A DNA stretch of 40,427 nucleotides from Sulfobacillus benefaciens. GTDB taxonomy: Bacteria; Bacillota; Sulfobacillia; Sulfobacillales; Sulfobacillaceae. The stretch is from positions 1 to 40,427 of the forward strand of contig PXYW01000025.1 in the NCBI GenBank assembly GCA_003023695.1, read 5' to 3'. The notes beneath the pieces were generated by a model that saw only the letters and a list, made by a program, of their open reading frames with translations, was not told the DNA's origin and made no database searches. The translations under genes and the position numbers were made by a program. Below are positions 20,992 to 29,975 of the stretch, in pieces. The first letter of the stretch is position 1; every line of letters starts with the position of its first letter.

Positions 20992-21290
20992 TGAACTTAA
21001 CCGAAAAAGAAGTGAGGCATGTGGCTCGTTTGGCGAGGTTGGCGATTTCATCGGTGGAACTTTCCGAAGCCACTCAAGCTCTGGGACGGGTGCTGGATTA
21101 TATTGACTTATTAAATGAACTGGACACTGATGCGGTACCGCCGACGACCCATGTCGAAGCTATTGAAACGGTCTGGCGTCAGGATCGGGTGGTGCCATCG
21201 CTTAGCCCTGAAGAAGCCACGGCCAATGGTCCCCAGGTCTCTTCTCAAATGTTTGTGGTGCCAAAAATTTTAGACGGAGGAGAAGGCTAA
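20991..21290 (+). CDS. gatC: Asp/Glu-tRNA amidotransferase subunit GatC
   Basis: This 99-residue subunit wraps around and stabilises GatA in the GatCAB complex, which amidates Glu-tRNAGln and Asp-tRNAAsn. It opens with the family pattern LTEKEVRHVARLARLAIS and has LGRVLDYIDLLNELDTD and the late segment MFVVPKIL. No in-frame extension is possible upstream because a TGA lies two codons before the ATG. It overlaps gatA by one base (TAATG). The organism therefore probably makes Gln-tRNA, and perhaps Asn-tRNA, by the indirect route. Confidence 0.95.
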   Translation: MNLTEKEVRHVARLARLAISSVELSEATQALGRVLDYIDLLNELDTDAVPPTTHVEAIETVWRQDRVVPSLSPEEATANGPQVSSQMFVVPKILDGGEG

Positions 21291-22753
21291 TGGGGACGAT
21301 TGATTGGGATGCAGTCCAAACCGCGGACCAAGTGCAACGGGGGGAAATTTCTGCGGCGGAGTGTGTCGAAGCGGCATTGTCCCGTATTGACAATACGAAT
21401 CCCACCGTGCATGCATTCTTGCATGTTGACGCGGATAGGGCGTTAGCTAGAGCACGGTTTATGGATCACAATTTGACGCGGGAGACCAAGGCGAATCTTC
21501 CATTGGCCGGGGTTCCTGTCGCTATTAAGGACAATATGGTGACGACGGACATGCCGACGACTGCAGGCTCCAAAATTCTGGAGGGATTTCGGTCGCCATA
21601 TAACGCGACCGTAGTGGAACTTTTGGAACAAGCCGGAGCCATTATCGTGGGCAAGACCAACATGGATGAGTTTGCTATGGGGTCTTCCACCGAGCACTCG
21701 GCCTACGGCGTGACGCGTAATCCGTGGGATCTCACCCGGGTGCCCGGGGGATCCAGCGGCGGATCCGCGGCCGCCGTCGCGGCTCGGATGGTACCCTTGG
21801 CGTTGGGATCGGATACGGGTGGTTCGATACGTCTACCGGCCAGTTATTGCGGTGTGTTTGGCATAAAACCGACATATGGACGGGTGTCACGCTATGGACT
21901 AATCGCCTATGCCTCTAGTCTGGACCAAATTGGGCCTTTGGCACGCAGTGTGCGAGACCTCTCGCGAACCCTGCATCTGATTGCACGGCATGATGCCAAA
22001 GATGCGACATCGCTCGACGCGAACACGATATTGGAAGCACCGATACCAACCGCGTTGCAGTCTTTGCGCATTGGGTTGCCGGAAGAATATTTTGGCGAAG
22101 GGATTGATGTTCGGGTCCGAACCGTCATTGAGAAAACTCTTGATAGGCTTCGCGAGTCCGGAGTGGATTTGATTCCGATTTCCTTGCCGCACACTCGCTA
22201 TGCCATTGCCACATACTACCTGATTGCTCCAGCGGAGGCCTCTTCCAATCTCTCGCGTTATGATGGCGTGCGCTATGGCCTAAGGGTGGTGGGCGACGAC
22301 TTGATTCACATGTACCAAAACACCCGTCAAGAAGGATTTGGACCAGAAGTCAAGCGGCGTATCTTGCTGGGAACTCATGCTCTGTCGGCTGGTTATTATG
22401 ATGCCTATTATCTTAAGGCGCAGAAGGTACGCACCTTGATCCGGCAAGATTTCGACAACGCCTTTGAAAAGGTGGACTTGATAGTGACGCCTACGGTAGC
22501 AGACCTTCCGTTTAAGTTAGGAGAACGCGATCTGGATCCGCTTCAAATGTATTTAACAGACATCTTTACCGTGACCACCAATTTAGCCGGACTTCCTGGG
22601 TTATCTCAGCCTATCGGATTGGTCGACGGATTGCCCGTAGGATTGCAATGGATGGGACCTCCATTAGCCGAGGACCGTGTGTTAAGCGCTGCCAGCGCCT
22701 TGGAGGCCATTTTGCCCTCTCCTGAGTGGCCATTGTCTGGGGGGATTCAATAA
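21290..22753 (+). CDS. gatA: Asp/Glu-tRNA amidotransferase subunit GatA
   Basis: This is the amidase subunit that releases ammonia from glutamine for GatB. The 487-residue protein has the amidase-signature triad: Lys80 in VAIKDN, cis-Ser155 in [10 protein letters not shown] and nucleophile Ser179 in [10 protein letters not shown]. These positions match the Firmicute enzyme within one residue. The start overlaps the gatC stop and has GGAGG at 21276-21280. The stop overlaps the gatB start as TAATG, so all three subunits are coupled. Confidence 0.97.
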   Translation: MGTIDWDAVQTADQVQRGEISAAECVEAALSRIDNTNPTVHAFLHVDADRALARARFMDHNLTRETKANLPLAGVPVAIKDNMVTTDMPTTAGSKILEGFRSPYNATVVELLEQAGAIIVGKTNMDEFAMGSSTEHSAYGVTRNPWDLTRVPGGSSGGSAAAVAARMVPLALGSDTGGSIRLPASYCGVFGIKPTYGRVSRYGLIAYASSLDQIGPLARSVRDLSRTLHLIARHDAKDATSLDANTILEAPIPTALQSLRIGLPEEYFGEGIDVRVRTVIEKTLDRLRESGVDLIPISLPHTRYAIATYYLIAPAEASSNLSRYDGVRYGLRVVGDDLIHMYQNTRQEGFGPEVKRRILLGTHALSAGYYDAYYLKAQKVRTLIRQDFDNAFEKVDLIVTPTVADLPFKLGERDLDPLQMYLTDIFTVTTNLAGLPGLSQPIGLVDGLPVGLQWMGPPLAEDRVLSAASALEAILPSPEWPLSGGIQ

Positions 22754-24213
22754 TGACAAATCAATATGAAGTGGTCATAGGTCTTGAGGTTCACGTGGAA
22801 CTAAAGACGCAGACCAAATTATTTTGCGGATGTGCCAATGGGTTCGGCCAAGATCCCAATAGCCAAACTTGCCCAGTTTGTCTGGGAATGCCGGGTGTGT
22901 TGCCGGTGTTAAATGGCGAAGCCGTCGCTTTGGCGACTCGGGCCGCGTTGGCGCTGCACTGCACGGTGAATTCTTACAGCAAGTTTGACCGTAAACAATA
23001 CTTTTATCCCGATCTTCCCAAGGCTTACCAAATCTCACAGTATGATCAGCCATTAGCGGAAAATGGGCACGTAACCATTCACACAGCCGCGGGTAAACGG
23101 AATATTGGAATTGAACGGATCCACATGGAAGAAGATGCTGGTAAATTGAATCACTTGGGGCAGCGGTTAGGGGATGCCGAGGGATCTTTGGTGGATCTAA
23201 ACCGAGCTGGCGTCCCTTTGATTGAAATCGTGTCTCGGCCTGAGATGCACTCTCCCGAAGAAGCCCGCCAATATTTGGTTGAACTACGAACCATTCTAAG
23301 TTATTTGGATATCTCGGATCTTAGGATGGAAGAAGGTTCGATGCGATGCGATGCCAACGTTTCATTGCGGCCGTTGGATTTTACCGGATCTTTGGCGGAT
23401 TTGCCTCGAGTTGAGATTAAAAATGTCAACTCATTTCGCAACGTACAGCGGGGCATCGAATTCGAAATTAACCGTCAACGGCAAATGCTGCAAACTGGGC
23501 AGCGAATCATTAAAGAAACCAGAGGATTTGATGACGCCAGTGGTAGCACCTACAGTCAGCGCAGCAAAGAGGAAGCCAACGATTATCGGTACTTTCCTGA
23601 GCCTGACCTGCCGCCGTTGGTATTAACCGAAAAATGGCTTAAAGAACAACGAGAGGCCTTGCCCCAACTGCCCGATGAGCTGAGGCAATCCCTGGCGGAA
23701 CGCGGGGTCGCTGAGCGTGATGCAGAGGTTTTGGTGCAAGATGTTAATCTGTACCATTACTGGTCGCAAGTGGTGGCCTTGGTTTCCGATGCTCGGTTGG
23801 TTACCAACTGGTTGCTGTCCGATTACTCCCGGTTAATGAACGCCAATAACTTAAGTTTTGCTGAACCGAAAGTCAGCGCCCATGGGTTGGCATCCTTGCT
23901 TTCACTGATTACAGCAGGCACACTATCGGGGAAAATGGCCAAAGAGGTTTTAGAGACTATGTTTGACACTGGGGAGACGGCGGAGGCGGTGGTCAAACGT
24001 CTAGGATTAAGTCAAATCACCGACCACAATGCCATCAAGGAAATTGTGTCGGCTGTGGTAGCCGCCAATCCGGCGGTGGTCCAAGACTTTGTCAGCGGCA
24101 AGGAAAAGGCCTTAACGTTTTTGGTCGGCCAAGTGATGAAACAAACTAAAGGACAAGCTAAGCCTGATTTAGTGAACGCCTTGCTTCGGGAGGTTTTAGC
24201 AACTTATGCCTAA
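22753..24213 (+). CDS. gatB: Asp/Glu-tRNA amidotransferase subunit GatB
   Basis: GatB binds the mischarged tRNA, activates the side chain with ATP and transfers ammonia. The 486-residue protein begins YEVVIGLEVHVELKTQTK and keeps the conserved FCGC...CPVC cysteines, the segment DLNRAGVPLIEIVS, and ANDYRYFPEPDLPP. A helical and YqeY-like tail (about 335-486) binds tRNA. The ATG at 22753 overlaps the gatA stop. It overlaps the next gene by eight bases. Confidence 0.97.
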   Translation: MTNQYEVVIGLEVHVELKTQTKLFCGCANGFGQDPNSQTCPVCLGMPGVLPVLNGEAVALATRAALALHCTVNSYSKFDRKQYFYPDLPKAYQISQYDQPLAENGHVTIHTAAGKRNIGIERIHMEEDAGKLNHLGQRLGDAEGSLVDLNRAGVPLIEIVSRPEMHSPEEARQYLVELRTILSYLDISDLRMEEGSMRCDANVSLRPLDFTGSLADLPRVEIKNVNSFRNVQRGIEFEINRQRQMLQTGQRIIKETRGFDDASGSTYSQRSKEEANDYRYFPEPDLPPLVLTEKWLKEQREALPQLPDELRQSLAERGVAERDAEVLVQDVNLYHYWSQVVALVSDARLVTNWLLSDYSRLMNANNLSFAEPKVSAHGLASLLSLITAGTLSGKMAKEVLETMFDTGETAEAVVKRLGLSQITDHNAIKEIVSAVVAANPAVVQDFVSGKEKALTFLVGQVMKQTKGQAKPDLVNALLREVLATYA

Positions 24214-25129
24214 AATTCCGCAAGCGTTGCACGAGGGTTCCCACATCCGGATTGTCGCTACTGCAGGCCGGGTGGATGCGGCCCGGCTAGAATTGGGATT
24301 AACCACACTGAGTAAACGTGGGTATCGGGTAACACTTGGAGAACATGTCTTTCACCAATGGGGATATCTAGCAGGCCAGGATCAGGATCGGGCCCAAGAT
24401 CTAATGGATGCCATTTTGGACGACACCGTGGACGCCATATTTCTAGCCCGTGGCGGTTGGGGATCAACGCGCACCTTTCCCTATTTGGACCGCCTGGATT
24501 GGAACCAGGTCCGTCCTAAAATAATACTGGGATATAGCGACATCACTGCACTGCATCTATACTTCCAGGGCCGTTATGACTGGGTCACGTTTCATGGACC
24601 GATTGCCGAAATGGATTGGTCAACACAAAACGGTGATGACGCACTACAGTTGCTGACCGGTGGATATGGGCCGATTGGGGATACCGCGTTGGAACCCATG
24701 AACTCATGGACCCCTGATCATATGGAAAATACGTCATGGACCGGCGGCAATCTGTCGCTGGTAGCGGAAAGCTTGGGAACTCCTTATGCCGTGCAGCCCC
24801 GCGGAAAAATCCTCTATTTAGAAGAGGTCAACGAACCCATTTACCGCATTGACCGCATGATGACCCATCTTTGGTTATCCGGAGCACTTTTAGCGGCCAA
24901 AGGTGTGGTATTCGGGGAAGCGACTCAATGTGATCCCCCTAAGGACATTATGGAGTATACCGCGGCGCATGTGGTACGTGATATTTGTCAGAGAGCCCGG
25001 ATTCCCCTTTGGTGGGGACTGCCAGCAGGCCATGGCCCCCGCAAGGTCACCGTGCCCCTGGGAATCGATCTCTCAATCAAGGACCATCAGGTATGGCTGG
25101 AACAGCCTGCGGTCACTGCCAATGGCTAA
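24206..25129 (+). CDS. LD-carboxypeptidase (peptidase S66, MccF/LdcA family)
   Basis: This 307-residue serine peptidase family member would cleave the L,D bond of recycled murein tetrapeptides, or detoxify microcin-like peptides. The catalytic Ser111 lies in ILGYSDITAL after an ARGGWG turn. Glu206 in LYLEEVNEP and His276 in GLPAGHGPRK complete the S66 Ser-Glu-His triad. There is no signal peptide, so it is cytosolic like LdcA. It starts inside gatB and ends inside the next gene, so it is co-translated with the gat genes. Whether the substrate is murein or another peptide cannot be told. Confidence 0.9.
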   Translation: MPKIPQALHEGSHIRIVATAGRVDAARLELGLTTLSKRGYRVTLGEHVFHQWGYLAGQDQDRAQDLMDAILDDTVDAIFLARGGWGSTRTFPYLDRLDWNQVRPKIILGYSDITALHLYFQGRYDWVTFHGPIAEMDWSTQNGDDALQLLTGGYGPIGDTALEPMNSWTPDHMENTSWTGGNLSLVAESLGTPYAVQPRGKILYLEEVNEPIYRIDRMMTHLWLSGALLAAKGVVFGEATQCDPPKDIMEYTAAHVVRDICQRARIPLWWGLPAGHGPRKVTVPLGIDLSIKDHQVWLEQPAVTANG

Positions 25130-26489
25130 TTCCATCATAGTTCATATTGATCGGATGGGACAACATGGGGAAGGAGTGGCGCGTGATAATGAGGGCCGTG
25201 TGATCTTCGTTGCAGGCGCCTTGCCTGGAGAAGACGTTGAGGCCTCCGTTACTGAGGTGCGGAAAAATTTCTCTCGCGCCCGAATGATGAATCGTCTGCA
25301 TTCGTCGCCTGCACGCGTCATGCCGCGTTGTCCCATTTTTGACCAATGTGGTGGATGTGCGTTTCAACATTGGGAATATCGTGAGGAATTGGCATATAAA
25401 GAAGAACGCGTGCGCCAGGCCTTGTTACGCATTGCAGAAATCCCAAATCCGCCCGTAGATCCCATCGTGGGGATGGAGGATCCTTATGGGTATCGCAATA
25501 AGGGGCAGTTTCCATGGGGCGGCACGCCAGGACAGGCAATTTTGGGTCTTTACGCACGCGGGACTCATCGCGTGGTAGCCACTGACCAGTGTGATATTCA
25601 GAATGCTAACATTAATAGCGTTCTTGGTCAGATAAAGAATATGGTTAATGAGCTGGGGATTCCTCCCTATGACGAAGTGACCGGAAATGGAATTTTGCGT
25701 CATGTGTTGTTACGGTCTTCACGCCGAGAACAAAGGATACTGGCGCTATTAGTGGTAACCCACTGGGACCGTCGGTTGCAGCAACTTGCAGACATGATGG
25801 TTGCGAAATTGCCCCAGTTAGCTGGGGTAGGGGTTAATTTGAATAAAGTGCGTACAAATCGGGTGTTGGGTGCGGAAACTCGGCTGTTGGCTGGGCAACC
25901 GAGCATTCATGAAGACATTCTAGGGAAATCGTTTGTGGTGTCTTTCGAGTCCTTCTTTCAGGTTAATCCTGCGCAAGTGGAGACATTGTATCGGTTGGCC
26001 ATTGATGCAATCCCCCATCACACCCGGGTGGTTTGGGACTTGTATGCTGGGGTAGGGACATTGGCTATTTTGGCTTCACAACATGCTGACCAGGTCAAAG
26101 CCTTGGAAGTGAACCCTCAAGCAGTTCGTGATGCACATGCCAACATTGCTGAAAACGGGGCAACCAATGTGATGATGGTGTTGGGTCAAGCCGAGAAGGT
26201 TATTCCCCACTGGGCGCACGATCAAGAGATGCCCGGTGCCGTGATTTTGGATCCACCCCGTTCGGGGGTGTTGCCAGAGGTGATTAATGTGTTGAAGACA
26301 GCCTACGTTAATCGACTCATCTATGTTAGCTGCAATCCTGACACCCTGGCCAGAGATATCGGCTTGCTAAAACCCCAGTATCAGCTTACTCGGGTGACGC
26401 CGGTCGATATGTTCCCCCGTACCGATCATGTAGAGGCGGTAGCCATCTTAGACGCGTCCTCCGCTGTCGGTGTTAGGGACATGGGATAA
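25122..26489 (+). CDS. rRNA (uracil-5-)-methyltransferase of the RlmCD/RumA family
   Basis: A SAM-dependent m5U methyltransferase of 455 residues. A TRAM domain fills the first 60 residues. Cys70, Cys76 and Cys79 (CPIFDQCGGC), with a later Cys in ATDQCDIQ, fit the [4Fe-4S] site. The SAM motif is DLYAGVGTLAI, and the catalytic-Cys motif is VSCNPDTLARD. In B. subtilis the relative yefA (RlmCD, 23S rRNA U747/U1939) lies near gatB too, which supports that role. The ATG at 25122 overlaps the LD-carboxypeptidase stop. It converges with and overlaps the permease gene by 42 bases. Confidence 0.92.
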   Translation: MANSIIVHIDRMGQHGEGVARDNEGRVIFVAGALPGEDVEASVTEVRKNFSRARMMNRLHSSPARVMPRCPIFDQCGGCAFQHWEYREELAYKEERVRQALLRIAEIPNPPVDPIVGMEDPYGYRNKGQFPWGGTPGQAILGLYARGTHRVVATDQCDIQNANINSVLGQIKNMVNELGIPPYDEVTGNGILRHVLLRSSRREQRILALLVVTHWDRRLQQLADMMVAKLPQLAGVGVNLNKVRTNRVLGAETRLLAGQPSIHEDILGKSFVVSFESFFQVNPAQVETLYRLAIDAIPHHTRVVWDLYAGVGTLAILASQHADQVKALEVNPQAVRDAHANIAENGATNVMMVLGQAEKVIPHWAHDQEMPGAVILDPPRSGVLPEVINVLKTAYVNRLIYVSCNPDTLARDIGLLKPQYQLTRVTPVDMFPRTDHVEAVAILDASSAVGVRDMG

Positions 26490-27884
26490 TAGATAGGGTT
26501 TGGCAATAAGCCATGCGGCCCACGCAATTAATATTCCGGCGAAACCAACCACAGCACCATACAACTCGCCTTTGGCAAGTGGTGACACGAGTAACGCAAC
26601 AATCACAATGGCCATGACAAATATGGTGGTGTAGGGAAATCCCCACAGTTTATAAGTCAATTTCTCCGGATGGTGCTTTTGCAGGTAAGGGCGATAATAG
26701 AGGTGGGTCAAAAGGACCATCAGCCAAATGAACATGGCTTGAAATCCGGTTGCGGTGACCAAATAGGCATAGGCCTTAGCTGGCAGCAAGTAGGCTAAGA
26801 TAATGGTGAGGGCTAAGAGGCCCGCACTCATCCAAATGGCATGCGTCGGCAGGCCTTTTTTATTCAGTTTCCCCAAAGTCTTAGGCGCATGACCGGCGTG
26901 TGCCAATCCATATAAGACACGGACATTGGAGTATAAGGCCGCGTTCATGGTAGAAAGCACGGCAAATAGCAATACAATATTCATAATGAGGCCGCCATAA
27001 GGAATATGGGTTGCACGCAGCGCCAGGATAAAGGGGCTAATGTGAGTGGACATATGGTTCCATGGAACCAATGCGAGAATCAAGAAAATAGCACCCAAAT
27101 ACATCACGGTAATCAGGGACACGGTACTACGAATGGCTGAACGGATGGTAGGGGTGGGGTTTTTAGTCTCTGCGGCAGCTAAACCAATGACCCCTGTGCC
27201 AGCATAACTAAAAAGTATCAGGAGCATAGCGGGCATTGCTCCATACCATCCATTGGGCAGCCATCCTCCGTAGGCGCTAAAATTATGAAGAGGGTTGGCG
27301 GGGATTCGCGAGCCGGGAAATACATGAAACAATGATAAGATGGCGGCACCGATGAAGGCCAATACGGCCGTCGTTTTGACTCCTGCCATCACCCCTTCAA
27401 TAGTGCCGAAACCACGCACACTAATGAAGTTGATGGCCACAATCAGGACAGAATATACCAGAGACCAAATCCATAAGGCAACACCAGGGAACCAGAGCCG
27501 CGTGAACAACGCAGCAGCCGTAACTTCGCTGGACATGGTTAATACACTGGAGAACCAAAAAATCCAACCAGAAACGAAGGTCCAACCAGGCCCTAGCACT
27601 TGTTGGGTATATACTAGGAATGATCCTGGGGTGGGTGTAGCAATCGACATTTCCGCTAAAGCGGAAATCTCCAAGTACATTGCTAAGGCTCCGACGGCGA
27701 ACAGCCCTAGGGAGACGGGGCCCGCGTGGCGCATGACTAACCCGCTGGCCATGAACAGACCTGATCCCATTATTCCCCCAATCGTCAGCAAGGTTAACGT
27801 CCCAGAGGTAAGATCTTTTTGAAACGCCTGCCGATGCTTAGTTTTTGTATGCCCTGAACGACCCGATGAGGTTTTAATTCCCAA
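26448..27884 (-). CDS. Amino-acid permease, APC superfamily
   Basis: An integral membrane transporter of 478 residues with about twelve hydrophobic segments. The first helix carries TIGGIMGSGLFMASG, the glycine-rich substrate-binding break typical of the amino-acid/GABA permease branch (AAT family). Helix 6 has FSYAGTGVIGLAAAETKNP, also diagnostic. The likely start is a TTG at 27884 preceded by AAGGGA at a good distance; an ATG at 27947 would add 21 polar residues and has no ribosome site. The specific amino acid is unknown. The upstream region is shared with the divergent thioesterase gene. Confidence 0.88.
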   Translation of the reverse strand: MGIKTSSGRSGHTKTKHRQAFQKDLTSGTLTLLTIGGIMGSGLFMASGLVMRHAGPVSLGLFAVGALAMYLEISALAEMSIATPTPGSFLVYTQQVLGPGWTFVSGWIFWFSSVLTMSSEVTAAALFTRLWFPGVALWIWSLVYSVLIVAINFISVRGFGTIEGVMAGVKTTAVLAFIGAAILSLFHVFPGSRIPANPLHNFSAYGGWLPNGWYGAMPAMLLILFSYAGTGVIGLAAAETKNPTPTIRSAIRSTVSLITVMYLGAIFLILALVPWNHMSTHISPFILALRATHIPYGGLIMNIVLLFAVLSTMNAALYSNVRVLYGLAHAGHAPKTLGKLNKKGLPTHAIWMSAGLLALTIILAYLLPAKAYAYLVTATGFQAMFIWLMVLLTHLYYRPYLQKHHPEKLTYKLWGFPYTTIFVMAIVIVALLVSPLAKGELYGAVVGFAGILIAWAAWLIAKPYLLSHVPNTDSGGRV

Positions 27885-28026
27885 GATAATTCGTCCCTTC
27901 TGGTTTAGACTGGTAGACTGGATATGTTGGATATTGTCATGTAGCATGCAGCGCTGGCGCGGACCTTATACCAATCGATGGCAAATGTCTCCGACGCTTA
28001 AATCTTGCAAGGAAGTGATCTTAAAA

Positions 28027-28515
28027 GTGTCTTTAACTAACGGACGGACCGTTTTGTACTCGCGCACCGAAATGACGGAATTAGTCTTGCCGGGTGATTC
28101 GAACATTTTAGGCAACATTTTAGGCGGACGTGTAATGCACTGGATCGATTTGGCTGCTGCTATGACCGCGGCGCGCCATGCCGGCCAGGTAGCCGTTACG
28201 GCATCCATTGATAGCCTTGAGTTTCTTCATCCCATTAAGGTAGGGCAAGTCGTGCATTTAGTCGCCCAAATCAATTGGGCTGGACGCACGTCGATGGAAA
28301 TTGGGGTCGAGGTGTTTCGGGAAGATTTAACGATTGCAGACATTAAAAAGACGAGTACCGCCTATCTGACTTTTGTGGCCTTGGACGCTAGTGGGCATCC
28401 CACCGAGATTCCACCGCTGATTCTTAGCACCCCAGAGGAAGAAGCGCGATTTCAAGCGGCAGTGACACGGCGTGCCGAACGCTTGCGGCATCGCCAACGA
28501 GCGCAGGAAACATAA
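28027..28515 (+). CDS. Acyl-CoA thioesterase, YkhA/YciA hotdog family
   Basis: A 162-residue hotdog-fold enzyme expected to hydrolyse acyl-CoA. The segment MTELVLPGDSNILGNILGG, followed by RVMHWIDLAAA, is the family active-site region. The following strand ASIDSLEFLHPIKVGQVV and the Lys-rich, Arg-rich tail are normal. The GTG at 28027 is preferred because of AAGGAAGTG (28009-28017) and because the product then matches family length; starts at 27934 or 27985 would add 31 or 14 residues. It stands alone, divergent from the permease. Confidence 0.88.
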   Translation: MSLTNGRTVLYSRTEMTELVLPGDSNILGNILGGRVMHWIDLAAAMTAARHAGQVAVTASIDSLEFLHPIKVGQVVHLVAQINWAGRTSMEIGVEVFREDLTIADIKKTSTAYLTFVALDASGHPTEIPPLILSTPEEEARFQAAVTRRAERLRHRQRAQET

Positions 28516-28710
28516 TATCTCAGTTGGGGTAGAACGTTTTGGGTTAGGGCCCATTCAATAATTGCGAAATCGGCTGATCGGGGGCAAAACCGCCAGTGTA
28601 TTAACGCCCTCGGACGGCTGTTAAGATCGACTACCAACGGTTCCTGGGAAGCGGGCTCTCGGTTTCGGGTTTTGTGTAACATAGGTTCACCTAGATTGAA
28701 TTGGTAAAGC
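28516..28710. other. Gap between thioesterase and AbiEii-like remnant
   Basis: No gene, RNA gene or good terminator was seen here. Minus-strand reading continues out of frame from the pseudogene but has no recognisable content. Confidence 0.4.
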
Positions 28711-29537
28711 TTATGGTTCGAAATCTTGGTCGGATTCGCTGGCTTCGCGCTCCAAACGGAGCGCAGCCTGTCGAAACGTAAGGCGCAAGTGGTCCCAGTC
28801 CAGCGAAACGAGCATGGTGACCCGTTTCGGTTGAACCTTTTCGGCCTGAACCAGCGCACGAATAAACCAATCCCGGTCGAACCCGGGATCTTTTTCTGCG
28901 GCCCAGGCCATGAGTTGTGAGAGTTCGTAACGTTGCAACAGCATATAAACATCAACGAAGTCTCGGGTGGTAGCCCGTCCAAAGAGGGCCAGGGTCTTGT
29001 CCGCGGCCAAATCTTGGAGAGAGCGGCCGGCATGCCCGCTAGCCGACATGCCTCTTCCATTGCCGGCGCGGCCTCCGCCATGATTGCGTCTCCGGTAAAT
29101 AAGCCGAGATCATCAGAGAGACGATGACCCAGATATCCGGCTGCCAAAGCCGTCCCTCCCGCCAGTTCAAAGCCGTACGGTGGCAACACGGTGGCAGCAA
29201 CCTGCAAAATCCGATGTTGCTCGGCGTCAAGCACCTTATCCCGGTGGTCTATGGCATATTCCTCCTCTCGATAGGCGTTCCAGAACCGGCGCAGGCGCGG
29301 ATCTAGTGCCAATTGGTCCCATAATGGCCACACCGCGTCCCAGCGAATGGTCCGCCAATCTTTGGCCGAGCCTTCTTCCAAAATCGTGGTCAGCACGGCG
29401 GTCACCCATTCGGGATCGGCAGCATCTCCTGGCTGGGGCACAGGCCCAGACCAAAACAGGCGCCGCAAAGGCCACTCCCCCGGATTCCGAGTGAGCCAGC
29501 GCATCCAGCCATCCGGCGCCTTCAAAGGTTCTACCAT
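28711..29537 (-). pseudogene. Broken AbiEii-like nucleotidyltransferase
   Basis: The family fold is seen in two frames. The first, from the ATG at 29537, has an unrecognised N-terminal part of about 100 residues, then LAGGTALAAGYLGHRLSDDL. It runs on to about 29040. The second frame (about 29030 to 28711) carries SLQDLAADKTLALFGRATTR and RDFVDVYMLLQRY. Intact relatives have roughly 50 more residues, including a third catalytic Asp, between these parts, so a deletion has both removed them and shifted the frame. The motif usually read SDDLDLF is SDDLGLF, losing another catalytic Asp. Intact relatives are toxins of AbiE-type phage-defence systems; no antitoxin partner is visible. A TATAAT lies upstream. 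Confidence 0.7.
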
Positions 29538-29569
29538 GCTTGCCATCCTTTCGTGATCCTATTATGCTC

Positions 29570-29575
29570 ATTATA
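29570..29575 (-). promoter_or_regulatory. -10 box upstream of the AbiEii-like pseudogene
   Basis: An exact TATAAT on the minus strand at 29575-29570 lies 33 bases before the ATG at 29537, with AAGGATGG as ribosome site. The expected -35 position does not match well. Confidence 0.4.
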
Positions 29576-29650
29576 CCCGCACGCGGAGACAGAAGGGATG
29601 CGCCGGGGATAGCCCCGAAGATATCCCCTGCCCGTAAAAACTTTGTTCGT

Positions 29651-29679
29651 TTTACCGCGCCACCGCGTGGCGCGGTAAA
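29651..29679. repeat. Strong 13-bp G+C-rich hairpin
   Basis: TTTACCGCGCCAC (29651-29663), loop CGC, GTGGCGCGGTAAA (29667-29679): thirteen perfect pairs. It lies 11 bases beyond the end of the small minus-strand gene. On that strand a run of five T follows 16 bases later, so it could be a terminator, though the spacing is unusual. Confidence 0.5.
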
Positions 29680-29690
29680 GCCATCCCTGT

Positions 29691-29972
29691 TCAGTAGACG
29701 GCTTCTATAACGCGGGGATTCGGGTGTGGGACACGTTCCTGCTCCAGGATCTTCCACTCGGCATCGGGTATTAGCACACGGATCATCGGACGAGGCCCCT
29801 TTCTGGAGAAAATACGATGCCAATACACTTCTCCATTGAGGGGACAAAAAAGCTCGTTTTGTCCAGTTATGAGATAGCGATGGCCAACAGACAGAATGAG
29901 CCACACTTTGCCGATGGTGTAGCCGAAAAAGACGCCCAAATTGCCACCGGGAGCGATCCCGGAAATCCCCAC
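29691..29972 (-). CDS. Unrecognised small protein, possibly a gene fragment
   Basis: A 93-residue frame from a GTG at 29972, bounded upstream by an in-frame stop four codons before another open stretch. I do not recognise it. The middle (GKVWLILSVGHRYLITGQ) reads like beta strands and the end (MIRVLIPDAEWKILEQERV) is hydrophilic. The ribosome site is poor. It lies on the same strand as the AbiEii-like pseudogene and is separated from it by a strong hairpin. It could be a remnant of a larger gene. Confidence 0.3.
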   Translation of the reverse strand: MGISGIAPGGNLGVFFGYTIGKVWLILSVGHRYLITGQNELFCPLNGEVYWHRIFSRKGPRPMIRVLIPDAEWKILEQERVPHPNPRVIEAVY

Positions 29973-29975
29973 CTC

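Noticed and set aside
27340-27822. A 160-codon plus-strand frame.
   Set aside because: It is antisense to the amino-acid permease, and its residues mirror the membrane helices of that gene.
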